This document shows, piece after piece, positions 45,801-54,404 of a stretch of 64,000 nt of DNA; positions within the stretch are counted from its first letter, which is position 1, and each line of letters begins with the position of its first letter. The DNA comes from Candidatus Competibacteraceae bacterium (GTDB lineage Bacteria; Pseudomonadota; Gammaproteobacteria; Competibacterales; Competibacteraceae). The notes under the pieces are model-generated. The model was not told where the DNA came from. It was given only the letters and a program-made list of their open reading frames with translations, and did not search any database. The stretch is from contig JADJQQ010000003.1 of assembly GCA_016712625.1 (NCBI GenBank), positions 1-64,000 of the forward strand. Direction: 5' to 3'. Position numbers and translations under genes: made by a program.

Positions 45801-46245
45801 CGAGGCCGGTTGCGTCATGGACAACCGCATCGCCATGGACATGGCGCCGGTCGATCATGTCGCCAAGTGTCTGCTCCATCTGATCTTTAATCCGCAGGCC
45901 CAGGGTAGGACCCACCATCTTTACAACGCCCAGGCACCGGATTTGCGAACCGTGGGGGACTGGATACGCGCGTTCGGTTTGCCGCTCCAGGAGATGCCCT
46001 ACCCCGACTGGCGCAAGGCCATCATGGAGCGGGCGCGCAAGGACCCCCAGTCTGCGGCGGCGGGCCTGATCGCCTTCCTGCCGCAAACCATCGCGCAATG
46101 GGACGATCTGGTGTTCGATCAAACCAACACCCTGGCCGGGCTGGCGGGCTCGCCCCTTTCGATTCCCCGGATCGACGAAGCGATCTTCCACCGCTATCTA
46201 AGATACTTTACCGAAACCGGTTTTTTTCCGGTTGGCGCCCGCTAG
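42811..46245 (+). CDS. FkbH-like/GNAT - ACP - thioester reductase fusion
   Basis: 1144 residues; the ATG overlaps the E2 stop by 14 bases. Residues about 45-600 are FkbH-like: ATFSVHPLEPYLGYALEAAG, then a HAD part in which DxDxT is replaced (LEPDAVLWDGW near 243), and a well-conserved C-terminal acyltransferase-like part (HLGETVTEFNFTGESFAAAR, VSDRFGDYGVAGAVALT, LLNCRVLGRDVEWIV). ACP at about 645-745 with FHIGGQSILATQL (Ser near 690). Thioester reductase at about 775-1144 with NAD(P)-binding ILLTGATGFLGAFLLREL and the catalytic YRQSKW (near 944). FkbH proteins load glyceryl units on ACPs. Here the HAD site looks dead, so this may transfer another acyl group. The reductase would release or reduce an ACP-bound thioester to aldehyde or alcohol. 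Confidence 0.88.
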   Translation: MSVVELPFQVIPGERKAALHEKRARWKTAAARGDRSGTRIALMATFSVHPLEPYLGYALEAAGRSTALFTSPFDQIVQEVLDEDSQTQRFAPDLCLIWPRLEDLWRGRPLPGVNGGDYDSALLELADLVAARAAGDRRFIFVLPAIPSARPLGLGDSCSGRGVHATAVRAREAARGRLAGLPHLALLDFEEVVRALGEEQVYDWRLVSLARIPYTEAVFDEVGARLARLVPLVGGSVAPRLIALEPDAVLWDGWLDEAGPDGINLAQGEAGEPHLAFQDFLADVRRAGHRLAVCSRRRAASLEAAFARREMRLSRGDFDAFLADQSDLVTGLRTLLQTMGTTEAELVFLAGETVGELRALAEAFPKARVLGLEEEPAKWPLALEREGWIDAIPAPVDGEEPETIQRGETAPATLEDFRKRLNLQVDIAPIGAADSNRLVHLGETVTEFNFTGESFAAARLEQEIASGAREFLGIRVSDRFGDYGVAGAVALTATDDLLDIGAFLLNCRVLGRDVEWIVLDRLGGLARERGLKRIRLRYRATPRNHVARDFLDRFAPEACPEGAEAFDVELNVDAFAARVRERGRRPEAVQPASNLEPAETPGLELLRARRRKLPAAHAFRVGIELTQELRTPAQALWAVQQEKQAARPVLETVYVEPRTLLERQLAHIWSRVLGVDQVGAFDNFFHIGGQSILATQLIFELEKTFGIELPVRVFFENPTVALMAHTIEAIQSARDATEFNADAVSAALLVVGTQLRKEIDLDPSIAVNPALPVGDAARPAAILLTGATGFLGAFLLRELLERTEATIYCHCRAADSAGALERLRGNVATYYPWPEDRAARIVPVVGDLGKPGLGVEPALWQRLSIEIDLVVHNGAVTNFIDPYAKLKAANVLGAREILRFCCEGKTKPLHHVSTLYVFAPSDGAGGRALLEDSDPDHPEELHVGYRQSKWVAEHLVRMGQSRGLPTTVYRLGRLSGCSATGACHTHDFLWRMIRAGVEAGCVMDNRIAMDMAPVDHVAKCLLHLIFNPQAQGRTHHLYNAQAPDLRTVGDWIRAFGLPLQEMPYPDWRKAIMERARKDPQSAAAGLIAFLPQTIAQWDDLVFDQTNTLAGLAGSPLSIPRIDEAIFHRYLRYFTETGFFPVGAR

Positions 46246-46260
46246 GACGAGGCGTCGGCG

Positions 46261-47055
46261 ATGAGTTTAACAGCGGCCAAACCCTCCCGATGCTTCCAGA
46301 AGATCGCGGAAGGGGGCGAGTTCAAGACCCGGCTCGTCTGCTTTCCGTTTGCCGGCGACGCGCTGCCGGCTAGCGCGTTCCGCCGTTGGCAGCGCCATCT
46401 CCGGCACGAAACCGCGTTGTGGGCGGCTCGCTATCCGGGACGCGCCGAGCGCATGAACGATCCCCATCCGGAAGCGGTGCACGATCTGGTCGGCGAATTG
46501 GCCGAGGCTTATTCGCGCGAATCCGTCGCCCCGACGGTCTTTCTGGGGCACAGCATGGGCGCCCTGGTCGCTTTCGAGCTGGCGCGGCGCCTGCGCGACA
46601 CCGCCCACGCGCCCGCGAGAATGATCGTCTCGGCCTTCTTCGCGCCGCAGTCCCTCACCCGCGAACGCGACGAGTACGGACAAGGCGATGACGAACTGTT
46701 GAGGCGGCTCGACGCGCTGGGCGGAACCCCGGCGGAGGTCCTGCGGAACGAGGAGCTACGGAAATTGCTGTTGCCCACCATCCGCGCCGATTTCAACGCC
46801 TGTGATCGCTATATCTACCGGCATGCCGCGCCCTTGGATTGCCGGCTAATCGCTATGGGCGGTTACAGCGATCCCTTGGTTGGAGAGCAAGATATCTCGA
46901 AATGGCAAGATCAGACCCAAGGCGAATTTCGCGTGAAGATGTTTCCGGGCGGCCATTTTTACTTGTTTTCCGAGGAGGCCGAATCGTTGGTGTTATGGAC
47001 TCTGATGCAGGAGTTGAAACACTTGCGCGCGGATCTGACACCGATGTGGGGGTAA
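46261..47055 (+). CDS. Type II thioesterase
   Basis: 264 residues of the alpha/beta-hydrolase thioesterase II family: KTRLVCFPFAGDALPASAFR, the nucleophile elbow FLGHSMGALVAFELA (Ser near 98), IVSAFFAPQ, and the late Asp and His in GGYSDPLV and FPGGHFYLFSE. Such enzymes remove stalled or wrong acyl groups from carrier proteins in PKS/NRPS lines. It lies 15 bases after the FkbH-ACP-reductase gene. No thioesterase domain is fused to a synthase within this window. Confidence 0.92.
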   Translation: MSLTAAKPSRCFQKIAEGGEFKTRLVCFPFAGDALPASAFRRWQRHLRHETALWAARYPGRAERMNDPHPEAVHDLVGELAEAYSRESVAPTVFLGHSMGALVAFELARRLRDTAHAPARMIVSAFFAPQSLTRERDEYGQGDDELLRRLDALGGTPAEVLRNEELRKLLLPTIRADFNACDRYIYRHAAPLDCRLIAMGGYSDPLVGEQDISKWQDQTQGEFRVKMFPGGHFYLFSEEAESLVLWTLMQELKHLRADLTPMWG

Positions 47056-47175
47056 ACGTGGGGCGATCTTTTCTCGCGCTTTGACGTTTTGCAACGCCGC
47101 ACCGCTTCCGGACGAAATCGGATCGATGCGCCCGACCCCTATTCCTATCCTTCGATAGCCCGACCGATAACAGAG

Positions 47176-47913
47176 ATGATTCTGACCGTGAAGAAATTTT
47201 TTGCACTACTGCTGCTCTGGGCAATTTTACCGGCATCGGCCGCAGAGCCTTCGGAAATCATTGAAAAAGTCGATGCGCTGATGAATCCGCAAGCCAGGGT
47301 GATGTTGCGGCTGACCTTCAAGAAAAACGGGCGCGTGAACGAATTTTACGAGATGAAAACCTATGCGCGCGACAACAACCAAAAAGTGATCGTGCGCTTC
47401 ACCGCGCCCGCTTCGTCTATCGGCAACGATTTGATCATGCTGGACCGCAATGTGTGGATGTATCAGCAAAACGCCGGCCGCACCCTGCGCGTACCGGCCA
47501 ACCTGTCTTTCGGCGATACCGGCTTTTCCTATGGCGACATCGTGCGCCTGAATTTAAAGGACAACTACAACGTCACCATCACCCGCGAAACAGACCGGCA
47601 ATGGGTGTTGGATCTGGTGGCGAAAGATCGTCAATCGCCCTATCACCGCATCGAGTTCACCGTCGCCAAGGACAGTTTCATTCCCGTCAAGGCCGTGGCG
47701 CTGAGCGGAGCGGGCCAGATCATCAAAACCATCGAGTACAAGCAAGTCAAGAATGTCAACGGCCGCGATAAACCCACCGAGCTGCTGGTGACTTCTCCCC
47801 TGTCTCCGGGCGAGGAATCCACCATGACTTATGAAGCGGAGACGCCGATGGTTTTGGCGGAACAATTTTTTAACCGTCAAAACTTGGCGCTGCGCTTGGA
47901 AGAGCGCCAGTAA
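47176..47913 (+). CDS. LolA-like outer-membrane lipoprotein-sorting protein
   Basis: 245 residues from ATG 47176 (a GTG at 47188 is also possible); both give a signal peptide ending ILPASAAEPSEI. The mature protein has the one-sided beta-barrel pattern of the LolA/LolB-like family (VMLRLTFKKNGRVNEFYEMK, RNVWMYQQNAGRTLRVPANL, FSYGDIVRLNLKDNYNVTIT). It stands first in an export block with an ABC ATPase, two FtsX-type permeases and an outer-membrane barrel protein, so it probably carries a hydrophobic cargo across the periplasm, possibly the cluster product. The 120-base gap before it may hold a promoter. Confidence 0.8.
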   Translation: MILTVKKFFALLLLWAILPASAAEPSEIIEKVDALMNPQARVMLRLTFKKNGRVNEFYEMKTYARDNNQKVIVRFTAPASSIGNDLIMLDRNVWMYQQNAGRTLRVPANLSFGDTGFSYGDIVRLNLKDNYNVTITRETDRQWVLDLVAKDRQSPYHRIEFTVAKDSFIPVKAVALSGAGQIIKTIEYKQVKNVNGRDKPTELLVTSPLSPGEESTMTYEAETPMVLAEQFFNRQNLALRLEERQ

Positions 47914-48017
47914 CCGACCCACCGGAAGCGGAGAGCCTCGCGATGCGCGCATGCCAGCCAAATTTTTCTGTCAGCGAAGAAAGGCCCGCCGCCGAGGGCG
48001 GGTCCGAGATAAACGCC

Positions 48018-48716
48018 ATGGCGTTCATACAAGGCCGCCAACTGCACAAGACCTATCACCTGGGAAAGACTCGGGTGGAAGCGCTGCGCGGCGTCGATTT
48101 CGCCATCGAAAGGGGCGAGTACGTGTGCATCGCCGGCCCTTCGGGGGCGGGCAAATCGACCTTGCTCAATCTCATCGGAATGCTCGACGCGCCAACCTCG
48201 GGCGAATTGTACTTCGATGGCCAACAGATCACGGGCAAAAGCGACCGGGAAGTGCACGACTTCCGCAAATCCCGAGTCACCTTTATCTTTCAGTCGTTCA
48301 ACCTGATTCCGGTTCTCGACGCCTACGAGAACATCGAGTTTCCGCTGCTGATCCAGAACGTCGGCAAGAAAGAGCGGCGCCAGCGCATCGAGCGGCTCGC
48401 CGCCGCCGTCGGCGTCGAGACCTATCTCCGGCACAAACCCGACGAGCTTTCCGGCGGGCAACGCCAGCGGGTGGCGATCGCCCGGGCGCTGGCCACGCAA
48501 CCGGCGCTGGTGCTCGGCGATGAGCCGACCGCGAATCTCGATTCGGTGACGGGGCGTAAAATCCTCGAACTGATGCGCGAAATGAATCGCGAGCAGCGGA
48601 CCACCTTCGTGGTCGCCTCGCACGACGAGGCCGTCATGCGGGAGGCTGATCGCGTCATCCGGGTCGTCGACGGCGTCATCCAACCGGCGGATCGGGCCCT
48701 TCATGTATCTGCATAA
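48018..48716 (+). CDS. ABC transporter ATPase, LolD/MacB-like
   Basis: 232 residues from ATG 48018 (an in-frame ATG at 47943 would add a 25-residue non-conserved extension). Walker A IAGPSGAGKSTLLNLIG, Q-loop FIFQSFNLIPVL, signature DELSGGQRQRVAIARALA, Walker B ALVLGDEPTANLDS and the H-loop VASHDEAV are all intact. The type pairs with FtsX-fold permeases encoded directly downstream (14-base overlap). Confidence 0.95.
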   Translation: MAFIQGRQLHKTYHLGKTRVEALRGVDFAIERGEYVCIAGPSGAGKSTLLNLIGMLDAPTSGELYFDGQQITGKSDREVHDFRKSRVTFIFQSFNLIPVLDAYENIEFPLLIQNVGKKERRQRIERLAAAVGVETYLRHKPDELSGGQRQRVAIARALATQPALVLGDEPTANLDSVTGRKILELMREMNREQRTTFVVASHDEAVMREADRVIRVVDGVIQPADRALHVSA

Positions 48717-50313
48717 GCTGATGCTCCGCAGCCTGCGCCGGCACCGGGAGCGCGGCAGGCGACTGTCCGCGCTCATCGCCTTGTGCATCGCCGCCATTGT
48801 GTTCCTGCTGGCCATGATGGACAGCTTTTTTGACCGCTACGTCAAGCTATTCGTCGATACCACCACGGCGCACTTGGCCATCGTGCATCCGGATGCGGCC
48901 GAGCTGAAGCGCAAACCCTGGAAAAGGGGTGCGGAGGGCTTGCTGCTGATCGAAGCGGACGGGGAACTGTTGAGCTTCCTGCGCGCGATCGAGGGCGTCG
49001 AGGCGGTCGCGCCCATCGTCAGAACATCGGGCGAATTTCTGGTGCTAACCGGAGACCAGCAGGGAAGCACCGCCATGGTGGGCATCGATCCCGGCAACCG
49101 GCAGCGAGTGTTTCCGGGGCTGCGCACCTCGCAAGCCTCGGAGCGCCGAGACCCGAATGAGCAGGATGTGCCCGTGCTACGCCGCAGCGTGCAATTTTGG
49201 GAGACCATCAAGGTCGCCACCGATTCGATCACCGAAGGCGATCTTCGAGTTCGAGACGGAGATCTCGCGCATTTCATGGAGCAAGCCAGAGCAGCGTTTC
49301 CGCGCCACTTCTCCCGCGATGCTGGCGGAGAGAAACCGGCATTCCTGCGATCGCTCGCCGCCGCGCTCGCCGATCCGCTCCTCTACCGAGAAATTCCGGA
49401 TCGCTATCGCCAGAAATACGACTGGCGTCTGGAGGAAGCGATCGCTGCCGCGCGGGCGTTGGGAGACGGCAAGGAGCCGACCGAGGCTTCTCGGGTCCGC
49501 TACGCCAACAAACAACTGCTCTCGGCGCTGTTTCCGGACGCCATCAGCCCGGTCAGCGAAGCGATTCGCCTCGGCGTGCCCATGACGTTTCAGACCAGCT
49601 CGCCGCGCGAAATCAAAGCCCTGTCCCTGCCGGTAGTCATACCGATCACCTTCGTGGGCTTCGCCGAAGCCATGCCGCTCTACGGTTTCGAGAGCTTCAT
49701 GGACATCGGGCCGTTAAAGGCTTACCTGGAACTCGGAGAGCGCGAGTTCACCGAGATAGCCGTCCGGCTCGCCGATGTCGGTTCGACCGACAGTGTAAAG
49801 GCGCGTATCGAGCGCCATCTCGCCGCTCGCGGGCTGGATTATCAAGTGCTCGATTACCGGGAAATGGGAGCCGGTTACTTGCCGACCGCGCTCGGGGTCA
49901 AGATCGGTTTGGCGGTGTTGGCGGGTTTGTTCGTGATCGCCGCCATCATCTTCGTGGCCAATATGATTCTGTTGGCCGTCATCAAGCGCCGGCGCGAGAT
50001 CGGCACCGCCGTGGCCTTGGGCATGAGTCCTCGGGAATACGCCTTGCTGTTTCTGGGCGAAATCTTCGTGATCGTGACCGTCGCTTGGGTCGGGGGCGCC
50101 ATCCTGGGCTCCATCGCCGTCGCGGCGTTCGCGGCGTTCGGAATGCCGGGCGTGGTGTTTTTCCACGATGGCCTGCTCTATCTCGACTGGAATGCGCGAC
50201 ATCTTCTGCTCGCTTATCTGTTCGTATTGCCCGGCGCGCTGCTGGCGGCGCTGATTCCGGTGTCGCGGGTGTTGAAGCTCAAACCGGTGGACGTGCTCAG
50301 GGAGACCCAGTGA
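48703..50313 (+). CDS. FtsX-like ABC transporter permease 1
   Basis: 536 residues. One N-terminal membrane span (LSALIALCIAAIVFLLAMMD), a long periplasmic domain of about 350 residues, and three C-terminal spans (GLAVLAGLFVIAAIIFVANM, IFVIVTVAWVGGAILGSIAV, LLLAYLFVLPGALLAALIPV), the LolC/E-MacB topology. It includes the coupling segment KRRREIGTAVALGMSPREYA. The gene overlaps the ATPase gene and the next permease gene (TGATG). Confidence 0.92.
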   Translation: MYLHKLMLRSLRRHRERGRRLSALIALCIAAIVFLLAMMDSFFDRYVKLFVDTTTAHLAIVHPDAAELKRKPWKRGAEGLLLIEADGELLSFLRAIEGVEAVAPIVRTSGEFLVLTGDQQGSTAMVGIDPGNRQRVFPGLRTSQASERRDPNEQDVPVLRRSVQFWETIKVATDSITEGDLRVRDGDLAHFMEQARAAFPRHFSRDAGGEKPAFLRSLAAALADPLLYREIPDRYRQKYDWRLEEAIAAARALGDGKEPTEASRVRYANKQLLSALFPDAISPVSEAIRLGVPMTFQTSSPREIKALSLPVVIPITFVGFAEAMPLYGFESFMDIGPLKAYLELGEREFTEIAVRLADVGSTDSVKARIERHLAARGLDYQVLDYREMGAGYLPTALGVKIGLAVLAGLFVIAAIIFVANMILLAVIKRRREIGTAVALGMSPREYALLFLGEIFVIVTVAWVGGAILGSIAVAAFAAFGMPGVVFFHDGLLYLDWNARHLLLAYLFVLPGALLAALIPVSRVLKLKPVDVLRETQ

Positions 50314-51578
50314 TGCTTTCCTTGAAGCTCGCCTTTCGCAATATTTTCGCCAACCGGCAGCGCAGCTTGGTCATCTATACCGCGATGACCCTGATTTCGA
50401 TGGTGCTGTTTTTGTTCCTGTCATTCTCCGATGGCGAAATCGAAAATTTCACCCAGGGAATCGAAGGGCTGCGAACGCCTCCCGCCGATCTCGTGGTGAG
50501 CCATTGGGATTACTTGCGCGCCCGCGAGGCGGGAGAGAAAGGCGAGTCGCTCAATAAGATGACGGTTTCCGATTTTCGCGCCCTGGCCGAGAAAATCGCC
50601 AACGCGAAAGGCGTGGAGGCCGTTTATCCGGTCACCGTGCCGGTCACCGCCGGAATCTATGTTCGCGGCAAGAAATACAAGGACATCCAGTATCTCGGGG
50701 TCGAAGTGGGCAACGACCCACATGTGCGGGATCGGATTCGGATCACCGAAGGGAACTATCTCTCCGGTAAACCCGATGGATTGTTGCTCCATGCCAGCAT
50801 GAAAGACGATTTGGGCGTCTCGCTGGGCGACGCCGTGATCGTCACCGGTTCGACGCTGTTCGGCCAAGCCTTGGCCGAACAATTTACGGTAGAGGGTTTT
50901 TATCGCTCCAAAATCGATTTGCCCAGCATTTTCAAAGCCATCTACGCGCCGCTCGCCGGATACCGCCTGATCTCCGGCCATTACGAAAACGAAGTGCCAT
51001 TCTTGCAAGCGGATCTCGCCGACTCGGCTTCGATCGATTCGGCGCTAAACGAATTGCGGGCGCTGCTGGGAACCGCCGATCCGGGCGTGGCCATTCATCG
51101 GTTCGGCGACGTTCACCAGCAGTCGATGGCGGTATACGGGGCCATCCGGCAAATCATCATGTCCATTACCCTGCTCATCGTGTTCGTGGTGATGTTCGGC
51201 GTCATGAACGTGGTGTCCACCAATCTCGTGGATCGCGGCCGGGAAATTGGAACCTATTACTGCCTGGGCGCTTCGCGCGGTTTCCTCAAGCGGATGTACG
51301 CCATCGAAATCCTGCTGGTCAATCTGTTCGCGTCCTGCACGGGAATCGCGATCGGAACGCTGACGGTGTGGGTTCTGAACGGCATCGGATTCGAGACCCA
51401 GGACGTGGGCTTGCAGATGGTGTTCGGCGGTGATCGGTTGCGTTTGGTGGTCAGCGTGGCGTCCATCGCCTGGCTGACGGGGGTGCTGCTGCTGGTGACG
51501 GCCGCGACCGCCTTGTTCAGCCTGGGCGGGGCGCTCAAGGTCTCGCCGGTGGCCGCCCTTCGCGAAACGCGGGATTGA
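50313..51578 (+). CDS. FtsX-like ABC transporter permease 2
   Basis: 421 residues starting MLSLKLAFRNIFANRQRSLV. N-terminal span (IYTAMTLISMVLFLFLSFSD), periplasmic domain, three C-terminal spans (IIMSITLLIVFVVMFGVMNV, LLVNLFASCTGIAIGTLTVW, IAWLTGVLLLVTAATALFSL) and the coupling helix DRGREIGTYYCLGASRGFLK. Together with permease 1 and the ATPase it forms a LolCDE-like heteromeric complex that extracts a lipophilic substrate from the inner membrane or periplasm. Confidence 0.92.
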   Translation: MLSLKLAFRNIFANRQRSLVIYTAMTLISMVLFLFLSFSDGEIENFTQGIEGLRTPPADLVVSHWDYLRAREAGEKGESLNKMTVSDFRALAEKIANAKGVEAVYPVTVPVTAGIYVRGKKYKDIQYLGVEVGNDPHVRDRIRITEGNYLSGKPDGLLLHASMKDDLGVSLGDAVIVTGSTLFGQALAEQFTVEGFYRSKIDLPSIFKAIYAPLAGYRLISGHYENEVPFLQADLADSASIDSALNELRALLGTADPGVAIHRFGDVHQQSMAVYGAIRQIIMSITLLIVFVVMFGVMNVVSTNLVDRGREIGTYYCLGASRGFLKRMYAIEILLVNLFASCTGIAIGTLTVWVLNGIGFETQDVGLQMVFGGDRLRLVVSVASIAWLTGVLLLVTAATALFSLGGALKVSPVAALRETRD

Positions 51579-51619
51579 GCGATGGCCGACGCGCGCCGGA
51601 TCGCAGGGAATGATCCTCG

Positions 51620-52969
51620 ATGAAATCGCCGCGCCCGACACCGGTTATTCCCCGCCGTGTCCCCGCCTTGTGTCTCTGGGCGTTTGCGACCTTCTTGGTC
51701 GGCCTGACGACCGGCCCGGCGTCCATCGTTTTGGCCGCCGACGGCGAGTCGGGCGACTGGCAAATCTGGGGCTCGGCCGGCTACCTCGGCAATGCCGGTC
51801 GCCTCAAGGACAGCGTGCGCGAGGCGACGGATCTCTCGACCTGGAGCACAGCTCAGGAAGTTTTCCTGACCGGCGACGCCCGTTACGGTTCGCTGGGCAA
51901 GTTCTCCTTCGACCTGTCGCAACTGATGGGGAACACCAAATCGGAGGTGCGCGATGACACCGAATTCGAGGTCACCGAGCTGTACGCCGATCCGCTATCA
52001 CTCGATTCCGGCGCTCTGTCGTTTCGAGTAGGCCGCCAGCGTTTGAAGTGGGGCGTGATGGAGTTCTTTCACCCCATCGACACGCTGGAAGAGCCGCGCA
52101 ACCCGTTCCTGGCCCGGCAGGTCATCAAGGGGCTCGACGCGCTCAAGATTTCGCACATCGCCTCGCCGTCCTGGTCCGGTTCGCTCCTGACCATCCGGGA
52201 TCGTGACGAGGATGCCGCGCGCTTCGCCCTGCGCCTGGACACCGTCGTGGACGATTTCGACGTAAGCGCCGGCCTGATCACCTATTTCCACAACCAAGCG
52301 GAAGATCGCGGCGATTCGCCGGGGTTGCGCACCGAGCGCGACACGGAATACGCCCTGTTCTTCGAAACGGTCGGCTTCGTCGACGAGCTGGGAGTTTTTG
52401 GCGAAGCCCAGCTCTCCAGCAGCCGGAACATGGCGTTCGCCTTCGCCGACGGCGCGGGCAACGCGGCCGTCTGGTCCGATCCGGATTTCTCCGACACGCC
52501 GGCATTTCGTGGTGCCGTCGCCCTGCAATATGAGCGGTTTCAATCGCCCACCTTCAAAATCCGGGGCGAGTATTTCTACAACTCGGGCGGTTTCGACGGC
52601 GACGAGTCGCGGGCGTTTCTCTCGGCTTATCGCCGGTACGAGCCGTTTTACCTCTATCCCCGTTTCGGCGAATTCGGTTGGTATTCCCGCCACTACGCCG
52701 GCTTGAACCTGAGCAATGTCAAGCTCGCCGATCACCTGAAATTCGGCAGCAAGCTGGCGGCGGCGCTGGACAGCGGCGCCGCGATTTTCTCCGCCGATCT
52801 GACGTACAGCTTCGACAACAACAACGGGCAAGTCTTTTTTCAGTATGCCTATTTCGACAGTTTCCGGGATTCCGACCGCTTTCCGGGAGAAACCGCTTTT
52901 CTCCAGTCGGATCACGCCCTGACGCTTTATCTGGTCTGGAATTTCTCCCCCACCGGTTCGAAGCGCTGA
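51620..52969 (+). CDS. Outer-membrane beta-barrel protein of the export block
   Basis: 449 residues with a signal peptide (LWAFATFLVGLTTGPASIVL AAD). The mature chain alternates short polar and aromatic beta strands (LSFRVGRQRLKWGVMEFFHP, SAGLITYFHNQAEDRGDSPG, IRGEYFYNSGGFDGDESRAF, ADLTYSFDNNNGQVFFQYAY) and finishes near ALTLYLVWNF, a strand typical of outer-membrane barrels, with a short extra tail. I cannot name the family securely. It starts 41 bases after permease 2 and is likely the outer-membrane partner of the ABC/LolA-like system. Confidence 0.7.
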   Translation: MKSPRPTPVIPRRVPALCLWAFATFLVGLTTGPASIVLAADGESGDWQIWGSAGYLGNAGRLKDSVREATDLSTWSTAQEVFLTGDARYGSLGKFSFDLSQLMGNTKSEVRDDTEFEVTELYADPLSLDSGALSFRVGRQRLKWGVMEFFHPIDTLEEPRNPFLARQVIKGLDALKISHIASPSWSGSLLTIRDRDEDAARFALRLDTVVDDFDVSAGLITYFHNQAEDRGDSPGLRTERDTEYALFFETVGFVDELGVFGEAQLSSSRNMAFAFADGAGNAAVWSDPDFSDTPAFRGAVALQYERFQSPTFKIRGEYFYNSGGFDGDESRAFLSAYRRYEPFYLYPRFGEFGWYSRHYAGLNLSNVKLADHLKFGSKLAAALDSGAAIFSADLTYSFDNNNGQVFFQYAYFDSFRDSDRFPGETAFLQSDHALTLYLVWNFSPTGSKR

Positions 52970-53024
52970 GACCACGCCTCCGACCGCAACGCTCTACCGC
53001 ATTCAACCTGGGAACCGCCAAACC

Positions 53025-54356
53025 ATGAACAACCCGCCCGCCAAACCTCCCAAGGCTTTCTTGCGGCTTTGGCTCGGACAGGCCGTCTCCGTTTCCGGCT
53101 CGGGCATGACCGGCTTCGCGCTGAGCGTGGACACCTACCAGCGAACCGGGTCGGCGACCTTTTTCGCCCTGATCACGCTGTTCGCGACCCTGCCGGGCAT
53201 CCTGATCTCGCCCTTGGCCGGCGTGGTCGTCGATCGCTTTAACCGGCGAAAGATCATGATCCTCAGCGACGCGGGCTCCGCCCTGACCACGCTCGCGTTG
53301 GCTTTGCTGTTCTGGTCTGGTCGCCTGGAACTCTGGCACGTCTATTTGCTGGTGGGCATCAGTTCTTTTTGTGGCGGATTTCAGCTTCCCGCCGCGCAGG
53401 CTGCGGTTACCCAACTGGTTCCCAAGGAATTTTATAGTCGGGCGAGCGGCATGATCCAAATGAGCCGGGGCATGCAATTCATCGTCTCGCCGGCGCTGGC
53501 CGGTTCGCTGATGGGGATCATCGGTGTCCCCGGCGTTCTGATGGTGGATCTCGCCACCTTCCTGTTCGGCATCGGCCTGTTGCTCGGCATCCGGATTCCC
53601 TCGCTCGACAAAGCGCAAGGCGAAAATGGATCGCCGGGTTGGGGAACCCAAATTTTGGACGGCGTGCGGTATCTGGCCGGCCGTCCCGGGATGTTGGTGC
53701 TGATTGGCGCCATCGCCGTGGGCAACCTGATGATCGGATTCCTCATCGTCCTGGTGGCGCCCATGATCCTGGCCTTTACCACCGAAACGGTGCTGGGCGT
53801 CATGAATTCCCTGTCCGCGCTGGGAATGATGGTGGGCAGCGTGCTGGTGAGCGTGAAAGGCTTGCCGAAGTCGCTGGTTCCCTCGCTGTTTCTCTTCATG
53901 ATGCTCGGAGGGCTCGGACTGGCCGCGATGGGGTTTTGGACGCATCCGCTGCCCATCACCGTGGCCTGTTTCCTGTTCTTCTTTTCCATGCCCTTCGTCA
54001 ACGCCTGCCAGGAGACCATCTGGCGGCGCAAGATCGAAGTCGATATGCAAGGCCGCGTGTTCGCGTTGACCCGCATGATCGTGGCGAGCGCCAGCACCTT
54101 GGCCTTTATCCTCGCCGGCCCCCTGGCCGACCGGGTCTTCGAGCCCCTGCTCGCGCCCGGCGGCGAGCTGGCCGATAGCGTCGGTACCTTGATCGGCGTC
54201 GGACCCGGTCGCGGCATCGCCCTGATGCTGATTCTCTCGGGTGGCGTGATTCTGCTGGTCAGCGTCGTGGGCTACCTGTTTCCCGGCGTTCGCAGCCTGG
54301 AATCCGACTATCCAGATGTCGTCAGACCGGGCGAGGAAGCGCTCGGCACGGCCTGA
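53025..54356 (+). CDS. MFS transporter (EntS-like efflux)
   Basis: 443 residues with about 12 membrane spans. Opening FLRLWLGQAVSVSGSGMTGF and PLAGVVVDRFNRRKIMILSD (the loop 2-3 GxxxDRxxRR motif) match the EntS/MefA-like drug and siderophore exporter group (MFS_3). FYSRASGMIQMSRGMQFIVS is also typical. It is probably an inner-membrane exporter for the product or an intermediate. Its stop is 48 bases before the start of the next gene. Confidence 0.9.
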   Translation: MNNPPAKPPKAFLRLWLGQAVSVSGSGMTGFALSVDTYQRTGSATFFALITLFATLPGILISPLAGVVVDRFNRRKIMILSDAGSALTTLALALLFWSGRLELWHVYLLVGISSFCGGFQLPAAQAAVTQLVPKEFYSRASGMIQMSRGMQFIVSPALAGSLMGIIGVPGVLMVDLATFLFGIGLLLGIRIPSLDKAQGENGSPGWGTQILDGVRYLAGRPGMLVLIGAIAVGNLMIGFLIVLVAPMILAFTTETVLGVMNSLSALGMMVGSVLVSVKGLPKSLVPSLFLFMMLGGLGLAAMGFWTHPLPITVACFLFFFSMPFVNACQETIWRRKIEVDMQGRVFALTRMIVASASTLAFILAGPLADRVFEPLLAPGGELADSVGTLIGVGPGRGIALMLILSGGVILLVSVVGYLFPGVRSLESDYPDVVRPGEEALGTA

Positions 54357-54404
54357 TTGCCCCTTCCCCTTCGTCTCAACCCCGACTCAGTGGTGGAAAA
54401 GATC

